Shown: piece by piece, positions 24,925-36,684 of the stretch
How the letters are laid out: every line of letters begins with the position of its first letter
Numbering within the stretch: the first letter of the stretch is position 1
Assembly (NCBI GenBank): GCA_028023455.1
Contig: JAQFVV010000012.1
Coordinates: 4,430,023-4,494,022 of the forward strand
Reading direction: 5' to 3'
Source: Epiperipatus broadwayi
Taxonomy: Eukaryota; Onychophora; Udeonychophora; Euonychophora; Peripatidae
Length of the DNA: 64,000 nucleotides
Made by a program: the position numbers and the translations under genes
The notes under the pieces: generated by a model
Database searches by the model: none
What the model saw: only the letters and a program-made list of their open reading frames with translations
Told to the model about the DNA's origin: nothing

Positions 24925-25276
24925 AAAAATAATATTTAAACCACTAAACATCACATGATCACTATCTCATACTAGCACATAATTGTTATTAAACAATTCA
25001 AAACAAAGCAAAACTCTCCATATAGTAGTGCCATCTTGTGCTAACAAGAGCAATCAATGGATGCCAGAAGGCTTGTGCATAAAATCCCTATCTAGTGCCT
25101 ACTCACTGATGAAGGCCATAAGCCAGAAACTAGTCTGGGGATATTGGATGAGTAGGCACTAGATAGGGATTTTATGCACAAGCCTTCTGGCATCCATTGA
25201 TTGCTCTTGTTAGCACAAGATGGCACTACTATATGGAGAGTTTTGCTTTGTTTTGAATTGTTTAAAAATAATATTT
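24925..25276 (+). mobile_element. HH-mini element copy 3: 117-bp-arm palindrome with 13-bp target duplication
   Basis: AAAAATAATATTT lies at 24925-24937 and 25264-25276, so the 326 bp between them form one insertion. Arms 24989-25105 and 25149-25265 are nearly perfect inverted copies (a few mismatches in 117 bp), separated by 43 nt that hold the hammerhead-like core. The left end (24938-24988, AAACCACTAAACATCACATGATC) is shared with copy 1. Compared with copy 1, the left arm is replaced by a mirror image of the right arm, so one stem has been copied onto the other side. There is no coding capacity. Confidence 0.85.
25100..25157 (+). ncRNA. hammerhead-ribozyme-like core at the palindrome centre
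   Basis: CTGATGA (25106-25112) is a perfect catalytic core. Stem II is GGC/GCC closing a CATAA loop, with an A-A pair at its base. GAAAC (25126-25130) follows, then TA, then GTC (25133-25135), giving a two-base-pair stem III as in minimal hammerheads of retroelements. Predicted cleavage is after C25135. The 3' flank TGGGGATATTGG matches the stem I partner seen in copies 1 and 5 (TCCTCA...CCAA), but in this copy the 5' flank is CTACTCA, from the palindrome arm. Stem I is therefore either short (CTCA with TGGG) or made from the long arms with a 13-nt bulge. All invariant core bases are present. Confidence 0.6.
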
Positions 25277-26010
25277 GTTAGACTAATCAAAACAGAAAGG
25301 GACCAAAGCTTTATGGGCAAGTGTATCTTATCTCAATTAAATGTCATAACTATTACATTTTTTGATTTTATTATATAAAGTGGACATACCATATTTCTTC
25401 ATCATAGAATTGTTTATTGATTCATACACCAATATTTGTTAAAAGCGTACTAATATATTTTATCACAATACTTTTTCCTAATATAGGTAAATTTTCCTCT
25501 TAACTGAGTCATTAAAGATAAAATAAATGCAAGCAAAAAACAATTGATAGAATCAAAATAACACTGAAAAAAATATAGTTTGGGAATTTAAAATATTTAG
25601 CAGAATGAACCCACAACAATTTAACTAGAGAAAAAATATATTTTAAGAAGAAATGTTAATTAAAAGATGTGTAATATTTATCTAATGTGAATGTGATAGT
25701 AAAAAAAAAGTTAAATGATCATATCAAAATTAGAAATATAGAATTATACAATATGGATAATTAAACTAAAAAAGTATGGGTAATAATAATAATGAGCTTA
25801 CTGATCATAATAATGGCATTTATAATTACATCAAAGTGCATTTTTTAATTATTTAGAACAAAAGTGCCTTCAATGATAATTTATGCACTCTTCAATTTGT
25901 ACACAAGTGTAAGATTTTTTTACAAATTTTATCCAAAAAATGTTTATATAAACAAACAATACTGGTAGCATGTGATATGTTTCTAAATTTACTTAGATAG
26001 TATACATCTG
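25277..26010. other. AT-rich spacer, nothing recognised
   Basis: No gene or repeat supported. Confidence 0.4.
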
Positions 26011-26011
26011 A

Positions 26012-26180
26012 TAAGTAATATTTATTAAGGCTGTAACCTCGAGAATATGTGTGTTGTTTAACCACAAGCTTATGTCTTTTTTTTCATAGCGTAAGCTTAT
26101 GGTTAAACACCTGTAGAGGTCCCTACTATCGCATTTTACATGCATATTCTCGAGGTTACAGCCTCAGTAAATATTACTTA
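26012..26180. repeat. nested palindromic (MITE-like) element
   Basis: Outer arms AAGTAATATTTATTAAGGCTGTAACCTCGAGAATATG (about 26013-26049) pair with CATATTCTCGAGGTTACAGCC.CAGTAAATATTACTTA (about 26143-26180). Inner arms around ACCACAAGCTTATG and GTAAGCTTATGGTTAAAC enclose a T-rich loop. A related non-palindromic copy lies at 3376-3455. It has no coding content. The small frame 26049-26252 is produced by the palindrome. Confidence 0.7.
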
Positions 26181-26184
26181 TGTA

Positions 26185-28045
26185 ATCAATGTGCATTTAA
26201 TAAATTTATAATTATACATCTGATTGTAAGTCTGGAATTACACTTGTACTAAGGAATCTCATTATTAATCCTTGAAATCAAGTTCTTCACATTTCAAAGT
26301 TTTTCCATCTACCAGGTCCTGCAGTAACATAGTGATTATGAATCTGCCATAATAAAATATTTCAGTTATATGCAGTCATAGACATCACTGTTTTAACAAT
26401 ATATGTATAGTACCTTGCTATTCTCATGCTTGTAATTGGACTGCCAAAAACATATTTTAAAGACTTTTATTTCATGAAAATTAATTGAAAATAAAAAGTT
26501 AGTTTTTGGCATGATCACAACAATATTTTCCTCTTTTATGAATACATCATATATTAAAAAGTAAAAATTATGTGTAGTCTGCTAAAACCTTTACCAAAAA
26601 TCCATGTAGCCTGTGTTCTGAAAATTTTTCCACTTCTGATTTAGGTAGTATAAGTTAACCATATATATATCCAATGCTTTGAAGATTTATTATGATAACA
26701 GTTTTGTAATAATTATATACTGGACTATTGCCATCATAATGTTTTTTGAAACATTCGAACTTTATTTAAACTTTTCAAAAACATTCAACTCTCAGTAATA
26801 GTTCACAGGTTATTATAATTACTATTAAGATATCTTCAATATTTTTAAATGTCTTATATTCTCTATTACCCAAGAATAAATAATCACCTATTTATATGCA
26901 TCTATTGTAATGATGTAATGTATAATTATATATTCATTTTTGAATATTAAAATTTTTGTTGAGAGTTTTTTGGTGGTGCACCTTTTTGTGAGTTGACTGA
27001 CTTCTGTTAGTAACTCCTTGGAGTAGATAAATGACATTACGTCTATATGTATATGCTTTTTAGTAATACATAGGTTGATATTTGTATATATATATTGTTT
27101 AAAAAAATGGTACTTTTAACATAGCAATATTTGATCACATTAACAAAATTATTGTGGTTATTTATTTATTTTTGACTTTATTAAGAATAAAAGTATGAAA
27201 TTTGATGCATATATTTCGACACAAGCATGCAAAGATCAGAAGCTATGAAAGCTTTTATTCAAGCTTAATTGGAAAAAAAAATGGCAAATGTCTACTGATG
27301 ATGATCATACAGTTTAATTTTAATGAGTACTGTCAGAAACTAGTTAGACCAGAAATGACATTAGTATGTATATAAAAAGAGAGATTTTTAGATGATTAAA
27401 ATTAGATTTTTTTTTTCTTTTGAAATAGTATCTTTTATTGACACAAATTGGAATGATTGTAATGTGATAATGGTTCATCAAATTTCCATCTAATTTTGTT
27501 ATTGTATTTCACTAAAATATTGTTGACTTAAATTGCTTGTACATTAGGATTGAAATTAAATAGCTTTCACATTATTTAATGAGTTATTAAAGTTGATTTG
27601 AAAATATGTATATAATTTTTTTTTATTGCTTGCTAAAATAGACTTTCTTCAAAAAAAAAAAAATCACTAAAGAGGAAGCAGTTAGTCTTGATTAAATTAG
27701 CAACATTCTTTAAAATAATTTATAGTAATTTCGAATAATATTTTAGTTAAAATAATTGGTACTGGCAAAGCAATAACCCTTTTTAAGTTAAATGAAGTAT
27801 TCTTATTATTAAATTTTCTTTATTACTATCAATTATTATTTCAATTTATAAATTGTTTTCATTCTTAAACCTATGTCCAAAATCTTTATATATATTCATT
27901 TTAGACAGAGTGTTTTATTGCAGCCTGGCGGTTTAAAAAAAATATTCACCGCAATATGCTTTATCATTTAGACATGCTTCAAATCGAATTCATCTCAAAA
28001 TTATTGCTAATTTACTGTTACTCATTTGTAAAAAAATGATGACTC
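26185..28045. other. AT-rich non-coding stretch
   Basis: No supported coding region or repeat in about 1.9 kb. Confidence 0.4.
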
Positions 28046-28132
28046 GTCAAGTGTTGGTGGCCTGGTGGTTAGCGTAGCTCCCTTCCAAACAGCTAGCCCG
28101 GATTCACTTCCCGGTTAAACGCATTTGACATA
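28046..28132 (+). repeat. tRNA-Gly-like SINE, third copy
   Basis: TTGGTGGCCTGGTGGTTAGCG, a CTTCCAA anticodon loop (TCC) and GGATTCACTTCCC, then the GCATTTGACATAT tail. More diverged than the two copies near 16 kb. Confidence 0.75.
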
Positions 28133-28139
28133 TATATAT

Positions 28140-29040
28140 AAAATGATGACTTCTTTTTTTTTAAAATCCACAATTAGCTATATAAACAATAAATTAACCA
28201 ATGATCACTTGATGGCACTGTTTAACTTTAACTTAAAAAGATAAGATTGTGACCTTACACGTATTCAGTAGCTATTTATTTTATAATTTATTACTCAGAC
28301 AGTTCAAAAGTATGGTATTTTGATTTGATTTATAAGTTAACCTTGAGCAGCATTGTCCATTTAATTATTTAAGGGAAATATTACTTTACATATTACTTAA
28401 TTAGAAATTTTACTTTTTATAAATTAATTAGTACTGTATTTTTATCAAATTTTATTACCAAAATATTAATTTGTGTTTATTCTTTTATTATATTAATTGT
28501 ATATGATATAACAACTTTTGACCTGATACTTTTTAAGTTGGCCAATTTAACTTATTTTAAAAATGTATATTTTATATTTAAAGGCTAATTTAAAATATTC
28601 TTATTATATTTATAACAAATAAATACTATCAGATTTGCATATGAAGAAAAATCAGTATTATGTTAGCATTTGAAAATAAATATTAAATAATCGAATGGTT
28701 TTATTGCGAGGAAGTTGATAAGATGTTGGAACACCGAAAGTGACGAACGTGAATCATTTTGAAGATCTGAGATTCCAGAGATTGACGACACTATTAGTGT
28801 ACTAAATTATACAAGCTAGAACTAAATATTTATTCATTGAAATGAAAAATAAATAATGCACTTATATGTCAGATATTTAAACAATCAAATATGTGTACCC
28901 TATTGAAGTTAAGTCCATTATTTGTTGAAAAATTATGCATGTAATTTTTTTTATATAAATAATAGTTATTTAATTATATATCTATTTTACTTACATATTA
29001 GACTTGCTGCCTCTATTTGCGATGGCAAAATGTTGTATCT
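28140..29040. other. AT-rich spacer, nothing recognised
   Basis: No supported feature. Confidence 0.4.
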
Positions 29041-29048
29041 TTCTCCAA

Positions 29049-29068
29049 CGGGGGGCGGGGGTGGGGGT
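29049..29068 (+). other. G-rich run, possible G-quadruplex
   Basis: Three G runs of 6, 5 and 5 separated by single C and T, in a region otherwise poor in GC. Folding would need one run to be split. Confidence 0.4.
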
Positions 29069-29104
29069 TACGACAGCAGAATGCTGTAATTGTAACTTTT
29101 TCTA

Positions 29105-29195
29105 TATGTCATAGCATCGGCCGGGACGTGAATCTACACCCGTCTGCAACCAACTACTTGCTTGTAAGGCAGGTGCGATGACATCTCGGCTTTTT
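29105..29195 (-). repeat. tRNA-derived SINE with long variable arm
   Basis: The minus strand has a box-A-like GAGATGTCATCGCACC, an anticodon-loop-like CTTACAAG, a long segment AGTAGTTGGTTGCAGACGG, and a box-B-like GATTCACGTCCC followed by the tail CGATGCTATGACATA. A second copy lies at 63808-63892 with the same order and the same tail. The related but distinct head at 31013-31113 has the same plan. Confidence 0.65.
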
Positions 29196-29954
29196 AATTG
29201 GCAAAAATCGCAACTTTTAAAAATGTATAGGTGTTTCGCCGTCACAAACAACTTCGCCGAGAAAAGTACAATATTCTTCCGTCAGAAACATGGTACTAAA
29301 GTGTAATACGTAAAGACTGAAAGCTTTCTAGCTGCTTTTTATTAGCATAACGTTCAATTTATTTTTTAAGATCCTATTTTAGATCTAAAATTTGTACATA
29401 ATATAATATATAAACAAATCATCCCAATTATATACGTATTTAAAAACAAAATTTTATCAATTACTTTTGCAAGTATAATGAGTTATTTTTACATTGTTTT
29501 CAACATAAATAAATTATTTATATATTTTTAAATAATTAAATTGTTTAACTATAAATAAATAATTTAGATGTGTAACTCGCCCATTTCAGAAATATCTTTC
29601 CTTAATATGCAAATTATCTTTAATATCAAGTGCACTTTTACTAAGTTTTTTTTTTATCAGTCACATATTTTTTTGTTTGTTTGTTTTTTCCTCTAGAGCT
29701 AAAGTTCATAAATCAACACTAATTAAACAAAACGTATATTGAATTTAATAGTTAGTGACTTGCTAATTATTGATAATTCATTATTCTTGTTTTGTTCTTT
29801 TACAAAATGGAAAAAGAAAAGAAAGACTAAAGTAACCTTTTAATTGAACAAAAAGAAAAAAAAGGAAATGTGAGACAAATATTAATTGCGAAGTTTTTTT
29901 TGTATATTGTTTTAGATTGAAACGTATTGTTTCTTGAAGCAAATATCATCGAAG

Positions 29955-30285
29955 ATTAAATATAGGGAATTTGAACTCAGACTTTCAAGCATTCTTCAAC
30001 TATCCACACTATCTCATACCACTGATACACATGACTAAGCACATGTATACACCAACATACTACATTCGTGCTGAACTAGTACTCATCACTTGGTCCAGAT
30101 TATCATCTCCCACACACATATATAATCAGTGCTTAGTTTTATATTAGATAGAAAGCCCTCATACTTTAATAGACAAGCTTCAATCTACTGACCTCCAACT
30201 CTTCAGTCATAGTTGAAGGATGCTTGAAAGTCTGAGTTCAAATTCCCTATATTTACAATTAGGTTCCAGGTATGTGAAGAGTGCC
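29955..30285. mobile_element. foldback element, copy of the 17.2-kb family
   Basis: It starts ATATAGGGAATTTGAACTCAGACTTTCAAGC and ends GCTTGAAAGTCTGAGTTCAAATTCCCTATAT, an inverted terminal repeat of about 30 bp. The interior matches the left arm of the 17.2-kb element (CACATG...TACACC, GCTGAACTAGTACTCATCACTTGGTCCAGAT.ATCATCTCCCACA). It is shorter because most of the right arm and the middle are missing. No coding capacity. Confidence 0.7.
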
Positions 30286-30289
30286 TGTA

Positions 30290-31010
30290 TTTCAAATATT
30301 TATTCATCAAAGATTAAATAAAAACAGTTACAAAAAATATTTATTGAACTATGATTGTAGTTGTTATTATGTTTTAGGATGCTCTCTATAAGTTATCTCC
30401 TACATAAGGTTGCTAACTTAAAAGTGAAAAAAACTACTCAAATAGATTCTTAATCCAGATACTACATGAAGACAATGTAATATGCTAAACAGATATAAAA
30501 ATAAAATGTCAATATAACATGTAGCATATATTATTAATAAATATATTTTAATAATCATTTAAACACTCACTTTTTACGTCATAAACAAAGTGAATATTAT
30601 TGAAAAATAAATTTAATATACGATAAACATAAAAAGTAAATTATTTGTGTGTTAATAATGATAATACATTTATTATGATATGTAGAGTTAAATTGATTTT
30701 AAAATGAGGCTGGGTAATTTGTATATAATGGATATCAATATTATTTTTTATGTATATTTAATTTAAAGTATTTTAAATGATCATAATATAAATGGATTTA
30801 CAAATAGCATTAGATATCACTATAAACTTGTTGCACTATCTCATTTAACAACTAACTACAAGCATTTTTTTTTAATGTATTCATTAAGTTGTTGAACAAT
30901 ATATAAATAAATGATTTCAAACTTCAGTCAATTTAATTTTCTTTCTTTATTAACTGTCTTTTCAATGTTATGCAATATGTGTATGTATTTAACTATATTT
31001 TTTTTTTCCA
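30290..31010. other. AT-rich spacer, nothing recognised
   Basis: No supported feature. Confidence 0.4.
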
Positions 31011-31012
31011 TT

Positions 31013-31113
31013 GTCAAAGCATTGGCTGGGAAGCGAACACGCAATATTACTGTCTACAAACAACTGCTTGCCATGCAGCTATACTAGACCTCTCAGCTAC
31101 CAGTGCTTGACAG
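31013..31113 (-). repeat. tRNA-derived SINE head (GGC loop, long variable arm)
   Basis: The minus strand reads GCACTGGTAGCTGAGAGGTCTAG (box A), GCTGCATGGCAAGCAGT (anticodon stem-loop, GGC), a long variable segment, GTGTTCGCTTCCC (box B) and GCCAATGC. The outermost bases GTCAA and TTTGAC also pair, extending the acceptor stem, as they do in the tRNA-Gly-like copies. Confidence 0.6.
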
Positions 31114-31557
31114 TATTTTGACCTATTTCTATTAAATGTATTTGGCATTTTTATTAGAAGTTTACATATTTTATGTTAGATTAAAATGTGTAATGAATCT
31201 ACACACATTTACTTACAGCCCTTTATAATATCTTAATAGTCCTTGGCAGAGAAAATAGTTGCCTACCCCTGTTTTACATAGTTGTGTAATGTTCTAAAAA
31301 TATATGAAAATTAACTTAGATAATAATTGATGCATTAATATCAAATTAACTGGTCTAATTTTTTTATTGTATGAAGATAATTTATTTTATTGTATAGACT
31401 ACTGAAGGCTATCAAGGCAGTTGAAAGTGAAGATCCCAAAATGCAATATATATTGCTGAAATATTATTGCTTTTTTTACATGCCATGATAATCAAACAAT
31501 TAATATTGCAAACATTAATTGAAACTTATATCTGTCTAATGTTTATATATATAATAT

Positions 31558-31890
31558 ATTTAATGTTTTCACAGTTATATGATATAGATAAATTATAACT
31601 TTTTGGGCTGTACCGTGTATTATTTTTCATTAAACCCCGATATTTCGACGGACTAGCAACCGCCATTATCAAGGTTAACTTTTGAAAGGAAAGATATATT
31701 CTCCCCATAAAGATTAATAATATTATATTTAATGTTTTCATGGTTATATGATGTAGATAAATTATAACTTTTTGGGCTGTACTGTGTATTATTTTTCATT
31801 AAACACTGATATTTCGATGCTAGTCCATCGAAATATCAGTGTTTAATGGAAAATAATACATGGTACAGCCCAAAAAGTTATAATTTATAT
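31558..31890. mobile_element. Penelope-type terminal-repeat-like element: direct repeat plus hairpin
   Basis: A block beginning TAATGTTTTCACAGTTATATGAT (31560-31640) is repeated directly at about 31735-31815. The second copy is then folded back: 62-bp arms 31758-31819 and 31826-31887 around a 6-nt loop. The first copy continues on the minus strand into a hammerhead-like fold (31679-31628). It has no ORF. Two direct units plus an inverted one is the variety of arrangements described for PLE terminal repeats. Confidence 0.6.
31628..31680 (-). ncRNA. hammerhead-like fold, imperfect core
   Basis: On the minus strand TTAACC (stem I, 5' side) is followed by TTGATAAT (core; CTGATGA expected), stem II GGCGG/CCGTC, GAAA, TATC (minimal stem III ending in UC) and GGGGTTTAA, which pairs back with TTAACC allowing a bulge. 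The layout is the same as at 25.1 kb with unrelated stem sequences, but the core has an extra base and G8 is replaced by A. Catalysis is doubtful. Confidence 0.4.
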
Positions 31891-31894
31891 ATAT

Positions 31895-33340
31895 ACACAG
31901 ATATGTAAAATAGTGTGCCTCTCAAGCGATACTGGTTATTCAATCTGACAAAGTAGTCAGTGCTTCACAATCACCTATTATATATGCATTATGTACATTT
32001 TTTAAAACTGCCCAGTCTAATCCTAGTTGGAATTACTACCTTATTCTGCTAATTATCTACCAGCTATGCATTGAAACAGACACACCATGTTGAAAGTAAC
32101 TCTCATTAGCCGTGTTTATTACTTATTTATCTAGTATAAATATATGGGTATATTGTATCAGATGAATCCCAAGTTCAGTTCATGCCCAATGCTAATTAAC
32201 TAATCATTGCTGATGACAATGATTAGAAAATAAATAACAATATCTATAACTCACAGCTATATATTGATATATTAATGTGAATTTTATGAAAACTGATTAT
32301 ATAAGAAAAGTTCAATATTTGCATAATTTGATTACTCAATAAAGTAATACAAACAATCTAATTATATTTCTTTAGCAAGAATAACTCCTACTTTAATTGG
32401 ACTGATAATAAAAGTAATGTTAATAATATTTTAATTTGCGAAGCACCGATAGTTGTTATGTATTCTAAAAACGACTTCGTAGTAAATCATAGGATTTTGC
32501 ATTGTATGTTTATGATTTAGACTCAGTGGGTTATTTGTGAAGATATTTAAAGCTTCAAGCTTTCAAACCTAAATGCTTATGACTGGCTTATATATATTGT
32601 GCCCTTTTCTATAGGTCAATGATGATTATAAATGGTCAATTACTAAAAAAATTTAAAATTAATATTATATAGTATTTAAAATTATAGATTATATTAAGCA
32701 GTAAAAGATTAATATGATATATTTAATAATAAATATTGTGATGGTGAGAATTGTATCTAATTCTATATTTTTCTAAATTGTTTTTCAAAATTTTATATAA
32801 TTATTTTATATAATATAAGTAGCAAATTTATTAAGACAGATAAAAATAGACTAAACACCGGAAATGACTACATGACTGTCTGGAATATTCTATGTATAAG
32901 CACCGGTTTAAATTAATACTAATAATTAAAATATTTAAATAGTATATTATAGAGGTGGATGGAATTGTCACACATCATAATAAAAATAAGTAGTATACAC
33001 TTTTATTAATTATTGTTTCAAAATTGTTTTAAAGGTAGTTAAATTGTAATAGATAATAATTGATTTAAAAATAATAATGAGTTAACATTTAAGTCTATTA
33101 CGTCATGATTTTAAAACTTTAGAAATTGTTTATAAATCCAAGTAGGGATTGACCAATAAAAAAATAGATCTTGGCAGACAACCAAAATCACGCCAACTAA
33201 TTGAATAAACAGGGGAGAACAAAAATGTGTTGACTCCAGAGCAGAGGTAAAATTTTAAGCTCACTAATTTTTTTTTTCTCTTCAATTTATTAGTCAATTT
33301 TATTATAATTTTAATAATATCTTTGAAAGAAACCAAATCA
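31895..33340. other. AT-rich spacer, nothing recognised
   Basis: No supported feature. The frame at 33130-33336 (minus) is Lys-rich and unremarkable. Confidence 0.4.
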
Positions 33341-36060
33341 TCCGAAGAGAATCTTAGAATAAAATGTTTTAAAAAAGTTTTTCATAGTAATGTTTCACTA
33401 ACTTTACAGTAACCTGCCAGTGGATTCTATCGAAGTATAATCGGAGTCTTCAATAGAAAATGGATAGATTCTTAAAACCAAGTTGTAAATTTTGATAATG
33501 TTCCAAATATGTTAATATTATTCGTTGATATAGTTTATATAGCGTATCATTATGAAAGCTGTTTTCGTGCGTATAAAATCAATGAAAGGACATTGTGCGC
33601 AAAGTTAAGGAAGATAATGGAAAATAAAAATAAGTATTATTCGTATAAGAATAAATGGACAAAAGGAATTTTAATATTGAAATAATTTGAATTGCTTTCT
33701 TTAAGATGACTTGAGAAAATACTCTAGAAAATAGTTAAAGATCGAAAGTAGTGTATATAAAATAATAATGAATGAAAGTGAAGTTTACCAAGGAAAACAC
33801 TTGCCTAAAGAAAAAAAAAAAATTTTACAGAAGAGAAATATAAAATATTGGATCCATGGAAAATGCAATTGGTACCGTAATTATTAAATAATTGTAGTTT
33901 AACTAGAAATAAAGATGCATCAACGCGCCGTAATATTCGCCAGAACATTAAAAAGCTTCGTGGGATAACTAAATAAAATGTTTTCTAATAATTTTGGATT
34001 AAACACTAAAACTAAAGATCGTCTAAACAGTTTATTTAATGAACTAATTTATTTAAAACTTTAATAAGCATAAAGGAGAACATTCGGACAAAAGAAGAAA
34101 TAATAAATATTATGGGACTAACCAAGATTTACCGTCAGAAAAAATATGTGATTATGGTTTGAATTATTTTCTTTACTAATCTAAGTTAAACATTAAGTTT
34201 TAGATAGCGATAGGGAAAGCAAAATACATTAATTCGTGATATAACATTATATGAAATAATATGTTTTGATTTTGAATTTTAAAATAAAATTGTATGTATG
34301 TGGAAATTTGTATATTTGCGATGCTGGAAGAGAAAGAAACCTACTACGAACTCTGATAGGAAGATAAAGATTGTTTTTGGTAACATTTATAATTATTAAT
34401 GATATATAATGTATGTTTTATTTATTTAGATCAGCTGAGAATCGAATGAATGTAGCGCAAAAGTTTTATTGTTATTATTGTTGTAAAATGCATTTTTGAA
34501 AACAACCCTCTAAAACACTTTGAGATGTGATTAGATTTTTAAAAATATGCATACGATAATCATTTTATGTGTTATTAATATAGTTCAATATAACCGATGG
34601 TTATGTGATATTTTCTGTTAATTTTCCGATTGGGATATTTAAATGTTATTTTAACAAAACGTAGATGTTGAACCTACAGTGTAATAAAGCAAGACAAATT
34701 GTTCTTATGGAATAGGGAAATGTTTTTATATTAGCGAATTTTGTTTATTGTTTTTAAAAAGTAGTTAGTATTTTATCGATGTTGGATACAGTAAAAATCT
34801 CGAGAGATAGTTTGGGTAGTGACTTGGTAGTACGTGGTGATTCGGAAACCAAGAGGATGTATTAAAAACTAGGATGCTACAGGGAGTGAAATAATAGGTA
34901 GTTTTAGGTGTTAATCAGCGTAGTTAACAAAGTCCTATGACTGGTACACATGTTGTCTTGGACAGTGGTATTTTATATATTTCTTGTGAGTCGTACTAGA
35001 TGTTTGGTAAAGCTGAGTAAATAGCTGCCACATCATGCTTATCGCCAAGGTTATTAGACAATGAATGTCGGACCTATTCACACTGTTCCATACATTTTTG
35101 AAGTATATTGCGGATAAGTTATCTATCTATTTTCCCGATATCCTATACATCTTTCGCTATCTTTATCTGTATTTCTTGCAACTACATCGTTATACGATAA
35201 GTCTATTAAAAGGGAAACAATAGATATTTTAGAATGTATGTCATGCTATTATTTGGAATAAGAATAGTTAAGTGTTAATGAAGAGTAGATTATGATTATT
35301 GAAAGAAAGATGCAGATATCCTAAGAAGGGAAGGAGTTAGAGAATTATTTTAATTCCTTTTTAAGAAATGAACTATAATTTTATAAAAGTATATCCGAAT
35401 AGAAATATAAAAAAAATATTAAATATAATTTCACGTTTTCTTATTGTTAATTATATTTTAAAAAATATAAGTATTGCATATTTAAAAAATACAATAACAT
35501 TCGATAATTATAGTATATGTGAAACTGTAACAGGTGATAATTAAACCCTTGTTATAGTATTATACATGAGTATGGCTTATGGAATAAACGCATTATAGTT
35601 TACGAGCATTGGAGAACAAACGTTAAAGTAATAATAATATTTGAATAATATGCGGAGTGACTTATATAAAGTTACAAGAAAATGTAATTTTTTTTTAAAA
35701 ACCATATTGATTGTAAAATTATGATGTTATAAATGATGTTTATCCACATAGATAATTTATAATACAGTAACTTTAATATTAAAAGGTAAAGAATGGTGTT
35801 ACCCATAAAATAGTTAAAATAAGTGATATGATAAACCTAATGAGGAATAAATAAATAACTTTTAAAAGGCATAATAAGTTTAATTAACGATAAAAGAAAT
35901 ATAAATGTGTATAATTCAGCTATTGTAGTGTAAAGAAAAATGAGGATATCCCTTGTAAATAGATGTAGATGGATTTGTTTGTTTTATTTATTTTTATTGA
36001 TGTTAATAAAATTTTAAAATTTGTTTATTAAAACTTGTGTCTGAGTTTTGTTTTCTCTAC
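33341..36060 (+). other. repeat-poor stretch ending in a polyadenylation-like site
   Basis: About 2.7 kb with no shared repeat and a composition somewhat less AT-biased than its surroundings, especially 34780-35170. At its right end AATAAA (about 36007) is followed about 25 nt later by a GU-rich string TTGTGTCTGAGTTTTGTTTT, the layout of a polyadenylation site on the plus strand. No reading frame above about 60 codons exists, so a transcript ending here would be non-coding, a 3' UTR or an LTR. No splice signals could be assigned with confidence. Confidence 0.25.
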
Positions 36061-36684
36061 ATCATTGCATGAATTCACAGGGTATGTTCACAACCATTAA
36101 ACTAAGTATATGATTGTTTGCACAAAAGATAAATAGAGAAGTATGTTTAATCTTAAATATTTATTGATGTTCTTATAATTAAATAATTATAAAATTGCAT
36201 TGCGTTACTGGTCATCAATCCATTATCATAATATTTTGCTAAATTATATGCTATTAGTTGCCACTTGCTTTATTTATCAGATTATCTAAACACTGCCACT
36301 TATTAATTTATTTTATTACTTAAAGATAAAAAAGGGGATATTAGATTATTAACTAATTTATTACGGTTATAAATTTGCGATGAAAGAAAAGCTGTACTAG
36401 TTGGATTAAGCAATGAAGATTGTGATTATTATTGTTTTATTATTAATCTAATTGCAGAGTAGTAGATTATGACATAAAATCCCTTATCATATTTTGCTAC
36501 CATATGTTTATTAACATATGAATAAATTTAAGAACCTGAGATTATTTCATTTGAGCTAGATGATTACTATTATTATTATTAGAGATAAAAGATTAATACT
36601 TTAATTGTTAAATGAGTCTTAGTGATTAGAAGTTGTGGAAGTCATAAGAATACTATGTAGTTATTATGTGTAATAGTAGTATAA

